A stretch of 61,218 nt of DNA from an uncultured Prevotellaceae bacterium (GTDB lineage: Bacteria > Bacteroidota > Bacteroidia > Bacteroidales > Muribaculaceae). The stretch lies in contig CAMYUW010000014.1 in assembly GCA_947302275.1 (NCBI GenBank), positions 1 to 61,218 of the forward strand, read 5' to 3'. Positions 35,697 to 44,571 of the stretch are shown here, one piece after another. The notes under the pieces were generated by a model. It ran no database searches, had not been told where the DNA came from, and saw only the letters and a program-made list of their open reading frames with translations. The translations under genes and the position numbers were made by a program. How positions within the stretch are numbered: the stretch's first letter is position 1; every line of letters starts with the position of its first letter.

Positions 35697-37625
35697 ATGA
35701 AAAGACTACTTTTTATTTTGGCTGCACTGTTGATGGCAAGTAATGCTATGGCAATGCGCACAGTGGTTTTTAGACCATCCGTGGACAAGGATCGTACGAC
35801 TGGCGGGAATGTTACAAACGGATCCTTTACCTTGAGCAAGCAAGGCGTCTCCATTTCAGTTGATTTAGGTACTATAACCAATGATCAGTATCGCTTTTTC
35901 AACTCGATCAACGTATCTCTTGATATTGATTGGGGGACCCTCTATGAAGGGGAGTACGGCGTTTTCTATGGACGCCTCCAGGAGGTTGAGTTCGTGTGTG
36001 TGGCATCGGGCTCTTCGGATTATGGCGCAGGAAACTTGGATGTTCAGGGCAGTATGCCTGGTGGTGATATGTATTACTCTGGAAATGTAGCTTCATTTAG
36101 CGCCGATGGTTACAATGCCCGAGAAGACTATTACTTTAAAGCAGATAGCGAGGTGCGTTGTACTGAAATCAGGGTTACGGTCTATGCCGATCCGGTCGCA
36201 CCTGAGTACAATTATGATGAAGCCCTAAATGTTTCTGGTGGCAATATCCAATTCACGAGCAGTGGCAATTATCCCTGGATTACTGTCGAAAGTGGCGGTC
36301 GCACCTATGCCCAGTCGGGTAACCAGGGCATTGCTAGCAGCTCATCGGAGTTGACCGCTACTGTTAGTTTATCACAATCCTACACCTTGTCGTTTGATTT
36401 TAAGGCGTGGGGCGAAGGCACATCCTATGACCGGTGTGTTTTCTCAATCGATGGCGTAGAGAAGTTCTCCTATGGGGCTCGCGATAACGATTGGGAGTCC
36501 TATTCGGTAGAAATTCCAGCTGGTTCACATACGTTGTCGTGGTCCTATATCAAGGACAGCAGTGTCAATCCCGAGGGCGACTATTTCGCTGTGGATAATG
36601 TGGCATTAAGGATACCGCTGGACCGTGCATTGAATGTGAATGGCGGAAACATCCATTTCACGAGCACTGGCAATTATCCCTGGATTACTGTCGAAAGTGG
36701 CGGTCGCACCTATGCCCAGTCGGGCAACTCGGGAATAGCTAGCAGCTCATCCTCGTTGACGGCAACTATTAGTTTATCACAATCCTACAACTTGTCGTTT
36801 GATTTTAAGGCATGGGGCGAAGGCTCTTCCTATGACGTATGCGTATTCTCGGTCGATGGTGTACAGAAGTTCTCCTATGGAGCCCGCGACAATGACTGGG
36901 AGACCTATACAGTGGAAATTCCAGCAGGCAATCACACGTTGACGTGGACTTATACCAAGGACAGCAGTGTCAACCCCGAAGGTGACTATTTCGCTGTGGA
37001 CAACGTGGCATTAAAGATACCACTGGATCGGGCGTTGAATGTGAGTGGCGGAAACATCCATTTCACGACTGTTGGCAACTATCCTTGGTATGCTCTTTCA
37101 GAGGGCAATCGAACCTATGCTAAGTCAGGCAACGCGGGTGTTCATAATAGTTCATCAGAGCTGAGGGCAACTGTCAATTTAAGCCAAGTCTCCAGACTGT
37201 CGTTTGATTTTAAGGCGTGGGGTGAAGGCGTAAATTCATTTTATGACCAGTGTGTCTTCTCTATCGACGGCGTTGATCAATTTGTCTATGGAGCCCGCGA
37301 TAATGACTGGGAAACCTACACTGTTGTGATACCATCGGGTAATCACACGTTGACGTGGACTTATGCAAAGGACGGTACCGTCCATCCCGTAGGAGACTAT
37401 TTCGCTTTGGATAATGTGTCGATTACGTCCAATTCCGTGTTACGTGGTGATGTGGACCGTGACGGCATTGTAACCATCAACGATGTAACCACATTGATCG
37501 ATCTCATGTTGAGTGGCAATACGGATTCAGTAGATATCAATATCATTGACTGTGACGGAGATCACGTTGTGACTATCGGAGACGTGACCGCCTTGATAGA
37601 CTATCTTTTACGCGGTTACTGGTGA
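35697..37625 (+). CDS. Exported protein with three tandem jelly-roll-like domains and C-terminal dockerin-like repeats
   Basis: 642 residues. Signal peptide MKRLLFILAALLMASNAMAM. Residues 20-165 are a beta-rich domain (FRPSVDKDRTTGGNVTNGSF). Three copies of a 134-135-residue module start near residues 175, 309 and 444; each reads ALNVxGGNIxFT, LSFDFKAWGEG, FSYGARDNDWExY and GDYFAxDNV. This resembles choice-of-anchor J/MAM-like carbohydrate- or protein-binding jelly rolls. Residues 580-642 hold two dockerin loops, GDVDRDGIVTINDVTTLIDL and CDGDHVVTIGDVTALIDYLL. Likely a surface binding protein. It is monocistronic, with its own terminator. Confidence 0.88.
   Translation: MKRLLFILAALLMASNAMAMRTVVFRPSVDKDRTTGGNVTNGSFTLSKQGVSISVDLGTITNDQYRFFNSINVSLDIDWGTLYEGEYGVFYGRLQEVEFVCVASGSSDYGAGNLDVQGSMPGGDMYYSGNVASFSADGYNAREDYYFKADSEVRCTEIRVTVYADPVAPEYNYDEALNVSGGNIQFTSSGNYPWITVESGGRTYAQSGNQGIASSSSELTATVSLSQSYTLSFDFKAWGEGTSYDRCVFSIDGVEKFSYGARDNDWESYSVEIPAGSHTLSWSYIKDSSVNPEGDYFAVDNVALRIPLDRALNVNGGNIHFTSTGNYPWITVESGGRTYAQSGNSGIASSSSSLTATISLSQSYNLSFDFKAWGEGSSYDVCVFSVDGVQKFSYGARDNDWETYTVEIPAGNHTLTWTYTKDSSVNPEGDYFAVDNVALKIPLDRALNVSGGNIHFTTVGNYPWYALSEGNRTYAKSGNAGVHNSSSELRATVNLSQVSRLSFDFKAWGEGVNSFYDQCVFSIDGVDQFVYGARDNDWETYTVVIPSGNHTLTWTYAKDGTVHPVGDYFALDNVSITSNSVLRGDVDRDGIVTINDVTTLIDLMLSGNTDSVDINIIDCDGDHVVTIGDVTALIDYLLRGYW
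36219..37430 (+). repeat. Three tandem ~403-bp coding repeats
   Basis: Units begin near 36219, 36621 and 37026. Copies 1 and 2 share long identical runs, for example TGGATTACTGTCGAAAGTGG and the sequence after it; copy 3 is more diverged. This indicates a recent duplication of copy 1/2. Confidence 0.85.
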
Positions 37626-37694
37626 TTTAGTCATTAGGGCATCAGTGCTCATGTGACCCACGTTAAGCCGCTAAATCGCTAAGATTCTTATGTT

Positions 37695-37722
37695 GGCATC
37701 CGCACTGTTTGGTGCGGATGTC
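37695..37722 (+). terminator. Terminator after the triple-repeat protein gene
   Basis: A 9-bp perfect stem CATCCGCAC (37697-37705) with GTGCGGATG (37712-37720), extended by one G-C and one G-U pair on the outside, followed by a T-rich run. The stem sequence recurs after the next dockerin gene at 40254-40293. Confidence 0.7.
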
Positions 37723-37790
37723 CTTGTATTTATTGTTTCCTTTTTTCCTACAGGGTATCAGTTTGTGCGTTTTTTTCGTTTTTTTTTTCT

Positions 37791-37820
37791 TTTGAATATG
37801 CGTCATGTTATGTATTTTTG
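37791..37820 (+). promoter_or_regulatory. Promoter of the BspA-like gene
   Basis: TTTG (37791-37794), 18 nt, TATTTTTG (37813-37820). The ATG is 40 nt downstream. Confidence 0.6.
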
Positions 37821-37860
37821 CAACAAATAAACATTAATAACGATACAAGTCTTAAAGATT

Positions 37861-40206
37861 ATGAACAAAAAGTTACTTTTTAAGGCATTTGCCATACTGG
37901 CGTTCTTAGCTTGCGTGTCGGGAGCCAGCGCTGCAACAGCACTGTTCTCGAATAATGGTATTTACTACCAATTGACTACTTACTCCGACGGTAGCGGTGT
38001 TCTCACTGTTCAGAACAACGGTTCGTTCAACACCTATTCAGGTGTTGTCAACATCCCCGATAGTGTTGAGTACAATAACGTGTCATATCCTGTCACGGGT
38101 ATTGGTTATCAGGCGTTTAAGGACTGTACAAGGCTTACGGCAGTCACGATTCCCGAGGGCGTGACGATGTTGCTGAACGAGAGCTTTGCCGGTTGCACCT
38201 CGCTGACGAAAATCACCTTGCCCAGCACGATGTACACCATTTACAACTATGCTTTTACCGGTTGCACCAACCTGACAAGTATCACTTGCTTGAAGGAGAC
38301 AGCACAATCGCTCAATTCCAACAACTTTGACTCGAGCACCTATGCCAACGCCACGCTGTATGTTCCTCAAGGCTCAAAAAGCAGTTACCAGAGCACCGCG
38401 GCTTGGTCGCAGTTCTCCAATGTTCAGGAAATCAACAAGTTTGTGGTTGATGGCATCTATTATACTGTGACCAGCGGCAATAACGTTAGCGTAACATATA
38501 GGGACTCGCCGAATTTTTGCAGCTACTATGGTGAAGTGAATGTTCCTGAAACCGTGAGCTATCATGGAGTGACCTATACCGTGACCGGGATTGGTGAATC
38601 GGCCTTCAGAGAATGCTCGACTGCTGATAGGGATTTATTTGTCACACTTCCCAATACAGTAACCACAATTGGAACCTATGGCTTCTATATGTCTAATCTC
38701 ACTTATATCGAGTTGGGAACAGGGCTTAGGTCTATAGGTGGACTCGCATTTGTAGGAACCGAGAACACGCTTTACATCATTAACTGTCATGCGATGAATA
38801 CTCCTTCGGTTCAATTAAACACTTTTTCCCAAGAGCACTTTGACAATACCTACCTGTGGATACCTCGTATGGCGTATGGTAGATACACGAGTGCAAACTA
38901 TTGGAAGAACTTTATCCAGGATAATCTGTTTTATAACTATGACTTCATTGTTGACGGTGTCTATTACGGAATTAACTCCTATTCTAATACTGTGGAAGTC
39001 TCGGCTTATGCCATAGCTACCGATACCACAGGACTGTTCAGTGCCTATTCAACTCTGGGGAGTGTTACCATTCCTCCCACTGTTAGTTACCAGGGAGTCG
39101 AGTATACCGTCAATCGCGTTGGCCCGGCTGCGTTCTATCGTTGGCAAATAGATGACATCACATTGCCCTTTACCGTCCAGAGTATAGGACTGAACGCATT
39201 TTATGATGTTAATAATTTGAAACACATCAAAATCAGTGAAGGTGTGACGAGCATCGGTAGAATGGCATTTTCTTATTGCAGCAGTCTACACAAGGTTATG
39301 ATACCCCATACTGTGAAAACCATCGATTATGGTGCTTTCTATGGCTGTACTGCTCTAGATACCCTGATTATAGGCGCTGGTGTGGAACAGATCGGCAAGT
39401 ATGCATTCAATTCAAGTACGGATCTTGATATTGTGCTCAGTTTTCCGCTCATTCCGCCTGTGATAACAGAGTCTGTCTTTGCTGATGAAACCTATAATCA
39501 GGCTAGATTATATGCCCCGGTTGCTTCACTTCCTGCCTATCAGGCCGCAACTGGGTGGCAGAATTTCTACAATATCGTGGGCATGCACACACTTGACGAG
39601 GCTTTGAATGCGCCAGGTAGTAACATTCACTTTGAAGACGTAGGAGAATATTCCTGGATCGTGTGGGACGATGGTGAGAGGCTCTATGCCCTGTCTGGCA
39701 ATGCCGGTGTGCATAGTAGTAATTCGACGGTGGAGACCACTGTCAAAGTTTCTGAACCGTCCATCTTGTCGTTTGATTTCAAGGCCTGGGGTGAAAGTGC
39801 TCCGGATAATCCAAACACAAATTATGATGAGTGTGTGTTTATGGCGAACGGCTATTCTGTGTTCCGTTACGGAGCCCGTGACAACGATTGGGAAACCTTC
39901 ACTTATGAACTGCAGCCCAATGTCAACTATGAACTGCGTTGGTACTATCACAAGGATGTGAGTGACAATGGTTCGGGCGATTACTTTGCCTTGGACAATA
40001 TCAAGATTACACCCAAGACCCAACGTGGCGATGTGAACGGTGACAATGGCGTGAGCATCGGTGACGTGACGGCGCTGATTGACTACCTGTTGAGTGGCGA
40101 TCCATCGGGCATTAGCATGGCTGCAGCCGATTGCAACCGGGACAATGGTGTCTCTATCGGCGATGTTACTGCCCTGATTGACTATCTGCTCTCCGGCAGT
40201 TGGTAA
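37861..40206 (+). CDS. Exported BspA-like LRR_5 protein with jelly-roll-like domain and C-terminal dockerin-like repeats
   Basis: 781 residues. Signal peptide MNKKLLFKAFAILAFLACVSGASA. Three BspA/LRR_5 blocks follow (about 30-190, 195-345, 355-575), with rungs such as VTGIGYQAFKDCTRLTAVTI and GVTSIGRMAFSYCSSLHKVM. Each block opens with an F-V-V/I-DG-I/V-YY strand. Residues 578-715 are one copy of the 135-residue module found three times in the preceding gene (LSFDFKAWGES, YGARDNDWETF, GDYFALDN). The end has two dockerin loops (GDVNGDNGVSIGDVTALIDY and CNRDNGVSIGDVTALIDYLL), closing in GSW. BspA-type repeats bind host matrix proteins in other species. Confidence 0.9.
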   Translation: MNKKLLFKAFAILAFLACVSGASAATALFSNNGIYYQLTTYSDGSGVLTVQNNGSFNTYSGVVNIPDSVEYNNVSYPVTGIGYQAFKDCTRLTAVTIPEGVTMLLNESFAGCTSLTKITLPSTMYTIYNYAFTGCTNLTSITCLKETAQSLNSNNFDSSTYANATLYVPQGSKSSYQSTAAWSQFSNVQEINKFVVDGIYYTVTSGNNVSVTYRDSPNFCSYYGEVNVPETVSYHGVTYTVTGIGESAFRECSTADRDLFVTLPNTVTTIGTYGFYMSNLTYIELGTGLRSIGGLAFVGTENTLYIINCHAMNTPSVQLNTFSQEHFDNTYLWIPRMAYGRYTSANYWKNFIQDNLFYNYDFIVDGVYYGINSYSNTVEVSAYAIATDTTGLFSAYSTLGSVTIPPTVSYQGVEYTVNRVGPAAFYRWQIDDITLPFTVQSIGLNAFYDVNNLKHIKISEGVTSIGRMAFSYCSSLHKVMIPHTVKTIDYGAFYGCTALDTLIIGAGVEQIGKYAFNSSTDLDIVLSFPLIPPVITESVFADETYNQARLYAPVASLPAYQAATGWQNFYNIVGMHTLDEALNAPGSNIHFEDVGEYSWIVWDDGERLYALSGNAGVHSSNSTVETTVKVSEPSILSFDFKAWGESAPDNPNTNYDECVFMANGYSVFRYGARDNDWETFTYELQPNVNYELRWYYHKDVSDNGSGDYFALDNIKITPKTQRGDVNGDNGVSIGDVTALIDYLLSGDPSGISMAAADCNRDNGVSIGDVTALIDYLLSGSW

Positions 40207-40214
40207 TGCTACTT

Positions 40215-40336
40215 GCTCGCATTGCGAGCAGTTTAGGGTTTAAAGTTTCAAGTGGCATCCGTACTCCAGTCCACGGAGGGCAGTGCGGATGCCGCGTTAT
40301 AGCATTAACTCTAAACTGCGAGCAAAACGAGCATTT
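40215..40336 (+). repeat. Nested palindrome (122 nt) containing the terminator of the BspA-like gene
   Basis: Outer imperfect arms (GCTCG..TTGC..GCAGTTTAG..GTT near 40215-40240 and its complement near 40306-40336) enclose a stem GGCATCCGTAC (40254-40264) with GTGCGGATGCC (40283-40293). A small hairpin GCTCGCATTGCGAGC also exists at 40215-40229. The inner stem matches the terminator after the previous dockerin gene. The outer arms run up to the fabG -33 box. Confidence 0.6.
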
Positions 40337-40367
40337 TTTGTCGTGTCAGCAATATTTACTACCTTTG
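40337..40367 (+). promoter_or_regulatory. -33/-7 promoter of fabG
   Basis: TTTG (40337-40340), 19 nt, TACCTTTG (40360-40367). The leader is about 50 nt. Confidence 0.7.
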
Positions 40368-40422
40368 CAGGCCAAATGTTAGAAATTAACAACATTAATA
40401 ACCATAAATTGAAGAGAAGACA

Positions 40423-41169
40423 ATGAAAATGTTAGAAGGAAAAGTGGCGCTCATCACTGGAGCTGCCAGGGGCATCGGCAAGGCTATCGCCCTAAAGTTT
40501 GCAGCCGAGGGTGCCGACATCGCATTCACCGACCTCGTTATTGACGACAACGGCAAGCAGACCGAACAGGAAATAGCTGCCCTTGGTGTAAAAGTTAAGG
40601 GCTATGCCAGCAACGCCGCCAGTTTTGAGGAGACCGAGGCCGTGGTGAAGCAGATTCACGAGGACTTTGGTCACATCGATATCCTGGTCAACAACGCTGG
40701 TATCACGAAGGACGGCATCATGCTGCGTATGACCGAGCAGCAGTGGGACGCCGTGATCGCTGTTAACCTCAAGAGCGCGTTCAACTTCATCCATGCCCTG
40801 GTGCCTATCATGATGCGCCAGCGCAGTGGCTCCATCATCAATATGGCATCGGTAGTTGGTGTTCACGGCAATGCCGGACAGGCCAACTATGCCGCCAGCA
40901 AGGCAGGTCTTATCGCTCTAGCCAAGAGCATCGCCCAGGAGATGGGTAGCCGCGGCATCCGTGCTAATGCCATTGCTCCCGGCTTTATCGATACTGATAT
41001 GACCAAAGCTCTGCCCGAGGAAGTACGCAAGGAATGGTGCCAGCGCATCCCCCTGCGCCGCGGCGGCACAGTCGAGGATATCGCCAATGTGGCCACTTTC
41101 CTTGCAAGCGACATGTCGAGCTACGTTTCCGGCCAGGTTATCCAGGTCGATGGCGGCATGAACATGTAG
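40423..41169 (+). CDS. fabG: 3-oxoacyl-[acyl-carrier-protein] reductase
   Basis: 248 residues, a short-chain dehydrogenase. The NADPH-binding loop is TGAARGIGKAIA, then DILVNNAGITKDG, catalytic Ser in NMASVVGVHGNAGQ and YAASKAG for Tyr/Lys. The end ISQVIQVDGGMNM-like (SGQVIQVDGGMNM) is characteristic of FabG. It reduces 3-oxoacyl-ACP in fatty acid elongation. The start may be Met1 or Met3 (40429). It has its own promoter and terminator. Confidence 0.93.
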   Translation: MKMLEGKVALITGAARGIGKAIALKFAAEGADIAFTDLVIDDNGKQTEQEIAALGVKVKGYASNAASFEETEAVVKQIHEDFGHIDILVNNAGITKDGIMLRMTEQQWDAVIAVNLKSAFNFIHALVPIMMRQRSGSIINMASVVGVHGNAGQANYAASKAGLIALAKSIAQEMGSRGIRANAIAPGFIDTDMTKALPEEVRKEWCQRIPLRRGGTVEDIANVATFLASDMSSYVSGQVIQVDGGMNM

Positions 41170-41234
41170 TTTCAAGCGGAATTAGATCCGCTTTGCCGGG
41201 ATGAATGGAATGCCATTTTCCCAGCAATGTAAAA

Positions 41235-41276
41235 TAAGCAGGAACACTGACTAGAAAATGGTAGTGTTCCTGCTTA
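41235..41276 (+). terminator. Terminator of fabG
   Basis: A 14-bp perfect stem TAAGCAGGAACACT (41235-41248) with AGTGTTCCTGCTTA (41263-41276). Confidence 0.7.
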
Positions 41277-41400
41277 ATGTTCATATTTTAGTGAAAAAAT
41301 GAGATGATATGTTAGGATTATTGGTGAATAATTTATATTTTTGCAGCCATAAGGTGAAAAAGTATCCATAATCAGATTATTCATTTATAATTCTTAAGAT

Positions 41401-43218
41401 ATGAACAGGAAATCGTTACTCGTTTTAGTGGCATCGTTCGCCGTATTGAATGCCGATGCCCAGTTGAATAGTTCGCAAACGGTTGCGTCGCCATCCACGT
41501 CACTAGTACAAGGGACGTCAATGGTTGAGGCGCAGGAGATGCACAAGCGGGCTCCTGGTGAGGTCGTGAAAAGTCCCAACAGAAGTTATGGCTCCATCCG
41601 TCCGTATTACCGTCGTCCTGCCGGTGCATTCTACTCCCCGATGGTTGCTGTCGATGGCATCGGCTCGAATTTAATGGGCTATGAGTTCCTGTTTATGAAA
41701 CCTTATAGCGACTATACGTTCTACAGTAATCTCGATGGTGTTGATCAAAATGATGATCTGTCGTGGAACTATGCTGCAGGATGGGAAGACTGTGGTGGCG
41801 GTGAACTAAAACTTACCGTAAATTACGGCATCGAGATCAATGATCCTCCCGTATTTAATGTGTTGCAAAATGGAGATCCCAGCCGATTATATACTTTCCA
41901 GTATCCTCATTTCTCCAATCTGGGTAGTAGCGGCGTTGTCAGTGCCCCAGATGCAAAAATCATTTCGGCTCGCAATTCTGAAATCATTGATGACAGCGGA
42001 GACATAGAATTCCTGTTATCCAGCAAAACCATGTGTACAAGAGGCCGTGAAGGAAATGTGGGCACGCTTTTCCGCTATTTTTATGGTGCTACCCCCTATG
42101 GCTCTAATACTTTTGGATATTGGTTCGGGAAGAATGGAGGTGATATTGTTGGTTTGGCACAGGCTTTTGAAAAGCCGGAGCATCCATACATGTTGCAGAA
42201 AATCTACATCATGACGAATAATCTTTCCTGTACTGCCCCTGTGGACTTGAAATGCAATATTTACAGGATGAAACATATTCCTGCCTATGATGACGTAGAA
42301 TCCGTTTTCTTGTTCGATGAGGTGGGTGAGCAAATAGCTTACGGACTAGCAGAAGTTACACCAACGAATGCGCTTTCAAAAGATGGTTGGATTGAGTTTA
42401 CTATCTATACCGAGGATGATGGCCTGGAAATTGAATACATGCCGACTATTGATGACGCTATCCTTGTTGTTTTTGAAGGCTATAATGACCCGGAAGCAGC
42501 GGGTCTTGCTAATTTTACATGTAGTATCGGCAGTGATTTCCTGGTCGATGAGGGATTTGGTGAGTTGGCATACGTTAATTATCAGTTCAGAGACGAAGAG
42601 GGTAATCTCACTGGTATTACAGAATGGATGGGCTTGAACAACTTCTTCGATATCGGGCAGATGAAGACAGGTTTTTCAATATTTCTTGTTGCTGAACATC
42701 CTTATTTGGCATTTAATCATCCTGACGAGGACGGTGAGTATCAGTTTGGCGTCGAAGGTGGCTTGATGCAGAATGAGTTGGGCGGCTTGATTGTGAATGG
42801 TATCATGTTCAGGGCGAGTGACTCCTGTGAGGATGAGGAATGGATTATGACCTATAATGGTAGTGATGAATTGCCCGACTGGCTCGAAATTGAGCTGGTA
42901 GAAGGAAAAGAAAATGGTCATTATAATGGCATTGTTACTGCGAGGGTAACCGCAGATCCGCTGCCGCAGGGAGTATCATACCGGGAGGCCATAGTACGCT
43001 TTGAGATACCAGGCGACTACAAGGATTACAAGTTCACCCAGGGCGAAAATCCAGGACCTGTTATTGATCCTATTGATGACCCCAGTATCGCAGACGTGAA
43101 CGCTATTATCAACATTATCTTAGGAGCGGAGCCCGATCCCAAATATGACTTGAATCGAGATGGCACAATCAATATTGCTGATGTGAATGTGATGATTGAC
43201 ATCATCCTTACCCATTAG
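41401..43218 (+). CDS. Exported protein of unknown function with BACON-like segment and dockerin-like tail
   Basis: 605 residues. Signal peptide MNRKSLLVLVASFAVLNADA. I do not recognise the central 450 residues, which are beta-rich and acidic (YNYAAGWEDCGGGELKLTVN, FRYFYGATPYGSNTFGYWFG). Residues 485-545 resemble a BACON domain (LPDWLEIELVEG, YREAIVRFEIPGDYKDYKFT, Q). The tail has one degenerate and one good dockerin loop: IDDPSIADVNAIINIILG lacks the first calcium-ligand run, while DLNRDGTINIADVNVMIDII has it. A -7 element TATTTTTG lies at 41336-41343. A surface protein is likely. Confidence 0.8.
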   Translation: MNRKSLLVLVASFAVLNADAQLNSSQTVASPSTSLVQGTSMVEAQEMHKRAPGEVVKSPNRSYGSIRPYYRRPAGAFYSPMVAVDGIGSNLMGYEFLFMKPYSDYTFYSNLDGVDQNDDLSWNYAAGWEDCGGGELKLTVNYGIEINDPPVFNVLQNGDPSRLYTFQYPHFSNLGSSGVVSAPDAKIISARNSEIIDDSGDIEFLLSSKTMCTRGREGNVGTLFRYFYGATPYGSNTFGYWFGKNGGDIVGLAQAFEKPEHPYMLQKIYIMTNNLSCTAPVDLKCNIYRMKHIPAYDDVESVFLFDEVGEQIAYGLAEVTPTNALSKDGWIEFTIYTEDDGLEIEYMPTIDDAILVVFEGYNDPEAAGLANFTCSIGSDFLVDEGFGELAYVNYQFRDEEGNLTGITEWMGLNNFFDIGQMKTGFSIFLVAEHPYLAFNHPDEDGEYQFGVEGGLMQNELGGLIVNGIMFRASDSCEDEEWIMTYNGSDELPDWLEIELVEGKENGHYNGIVTARVTADPLPQGVSYREAIVRFEIPGDYKDYKFTQGENPGPVIDPIDDPSIADVNAIINIILGAEPDPKYDLNRDGTINIADVNVMIDIILTH

Positions 43219-43237
43219 AGAAGGTGCCTTATTGAGC

Positions 43238-43687
43238 TTAATCTTCGCCATCAGCGACTTCACACAGGCACATTTCATGGTACTCTTCCCAATCCGGGTC
43301 TTCCTCGGCCTCAAATGCCAGGGGTAGTGTTGGGAAGGGTTCCATTACCTGATTGAACTTGCGTTGGAAAATGTGTAGCGAGCGGGTATAGAATACCCAG
43401 TTGCGTTGGCCGTCTCCAGTGAAGATGCCTGTCATGATGGCCACCGGGTCGTGGTCAAAGCTGTCATTGAGCGCATCGGTGACTTCTTCCATAACCTTGC
43501 TGTCGGCAAATATGGGCAAGCCTTTTTCGTCGCCATCATATTGCCATGTAATTTCAACCCGATAACGATACAGGCCTGTTTCAATGACATTATTCATGTC
43601 CCGACGCCCCGTGACAAGGATAAGATTGCCATTGTCGCCCTCAGCAGGAGCGGTCCACCAGTCGTTACTAATCCTAATTTTAGCCAT
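43238..43687 (-). CDS. Small acidic cytoplasmic protein, possibly DUF695
   Basis: 149 residues without signal peptide. The pattern WWTAPAEGDNGNLILVTGRR, YRYRVEITWQYDGDEKGLPI, and VFYTRSLHIFQRKFNQ resembles the DUF695 family by memory; the function is unknown. The C-terminus is rich in Asp and Glu. It is convergent with the preceding dockerin-tailed gene (19-nt gap). Confidence 0.6.
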   Translation of the reverse strand: MAKIRISNDWWTAPAEGDNGNLILVTGRRDMNNVIETGLYRYRVEITWQYDGDEKGLPIFADSKVMEEVTDALNDSFDHDPVAIMTGIFTGDGQRNWVFYTRSLHIFQRKFNQVMEPFPTLPLAFEAEEDPDWEEYHEMCLCEVADGED

Positions 43688-43721
43688 GACTTGAATTGAT
43701 ATTGAATAATTTGTGAAACAA

Positions 43722-43758
43722 TAAAGGCAAGCACAACAAGAAGACGTACTTGCCTTTA
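43722..43758 (-). terminator. Terminator of the small lipoprotein gene
   Basis: A 10-bp stem TAAAGGCAAG (43722-43731) with CTTGCCTTTA (43749-43758). Confidence 0.6.
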
Positions 43759-43785
43759 ATAGTTTATGTCATAACGCTGTGCGGG

Positions 43786-44244
43786 TTATTGAGTCACAGG
43801 GTAAATCAGGGACATGCTATCGGTCTTGAGAGTTCCGCCTTCACCCTGGGCGCGGGCAACGTAGGTATAGAATTGTCCGTTCACCTGGACATTGGGGCCG
43901 TAGTCACCATTGGCAATCTTATTGACCACTTCAGTCAGGTGGGCCTTGAATTTATTTGCAAAGTCATTGTACTTCTGGATTGCTTCAGCATCCTGTCTTG
44001 TGAACTCTGAAGCCGCACCTGTAGTATAATGTGCACTCGTGTCATAGATGTCTTCGTTAGCCTTAACCCATTCCATGATGTCGGTCAGCAACTGTTCGGG
44101 GCCGGAGTACTGAGTGTAGCCGGCTGAAATGGAATAAGTCGCATATGTGGGGTAGTCAGGCTCCGGACTGTTATCAAATTCGCAAGAATTGAATGTCAGC
44201 AAAGAACTGATCAGCAGGAGGGAAACGACAAAAAACTTTTTCAT
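43786..44244 (-). CDS. Small lipoprotein of unknown function
   Basis: 152 residues from the ATG at 44244. A -7 element TAACTTTG (44290-44283) and CTTG 21 nt further up lie inside the longer frame, which fixes this start. Signal MKKFFVVSLLLISSLLTFNS precedes lipidated Cys21, followed by an acidic EFDNSPEPD linker, which is compatible with surface export of Bacteroidetes lipoproteins. The body is helical (QDAEAIQKYNDFANKFKAHL) with a beta end. I do not recognise the family. Confidence 0.7.
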   Translation of the reverse strand: MKKFFVVSLLLISSLLTFNSCEFDNSPEPDYPTYATYSISAGYTQYSGPEQLLTDIMEWVKANEDIYDTSAHYTTGAASEFTRQDAEAIQKYNDFANKFKAHLTEVVNKIANGDYGPNVQVNGQFYTYVARAQGEGGTLKTDSMSLIYPVTQ

Positions 44245-44426
44245 AATAATAAGTTGCAAAATCTTGTTTTTGAAATTCGCTGCAAAGTTAACCATTATTC
44301 CGCTAATAGGGCAAGAAAAAAACAAATATTCACTTTATCTGCTGATTTTTTGGCCTTTTGTACTTCCTTATATGGCCCAAAGTAGGGTGAAAATCCCTAA
44401 GAATATTCAAAAAATCGTTAAAATTG

Positions 44427-44457
44427 CTTGTTAATAACTTTTTTCTTGTTACTTTTG
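44427..44457 (+). promoter_or_regulatory. Promoter and structured leader of the thioredoxin-like gene
   Basis: CTTG (44427-44430), 19 nt, TACTTTTG (44450-44457). The 110-nt leader holds two tight hairpins, CCGC-TAT-GCGG (around 44474-44484) and TGTCGA-GAA-TCGACA (44493-44507), long for this genome. Confidence 0.55.
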
Positions 44458-44571
44458 CAAGCCTATTAGAAACCGCTATGCGGGAACAGGCATGTCGAGA
44501 ATCGACAGGGGTATCGCAGCTATCCAAAATGTAGCACGAGATCTTTAATTAGGAACCAATACGATAATTGA

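Noticed and set aside
1445..43218. Type IX secretion C-terminal domains on the large exported proteins
   Set aside because: The C-termini are EF-hand-like dockerin loops, not the beta-sandwich CTD with the usual terminal signature.
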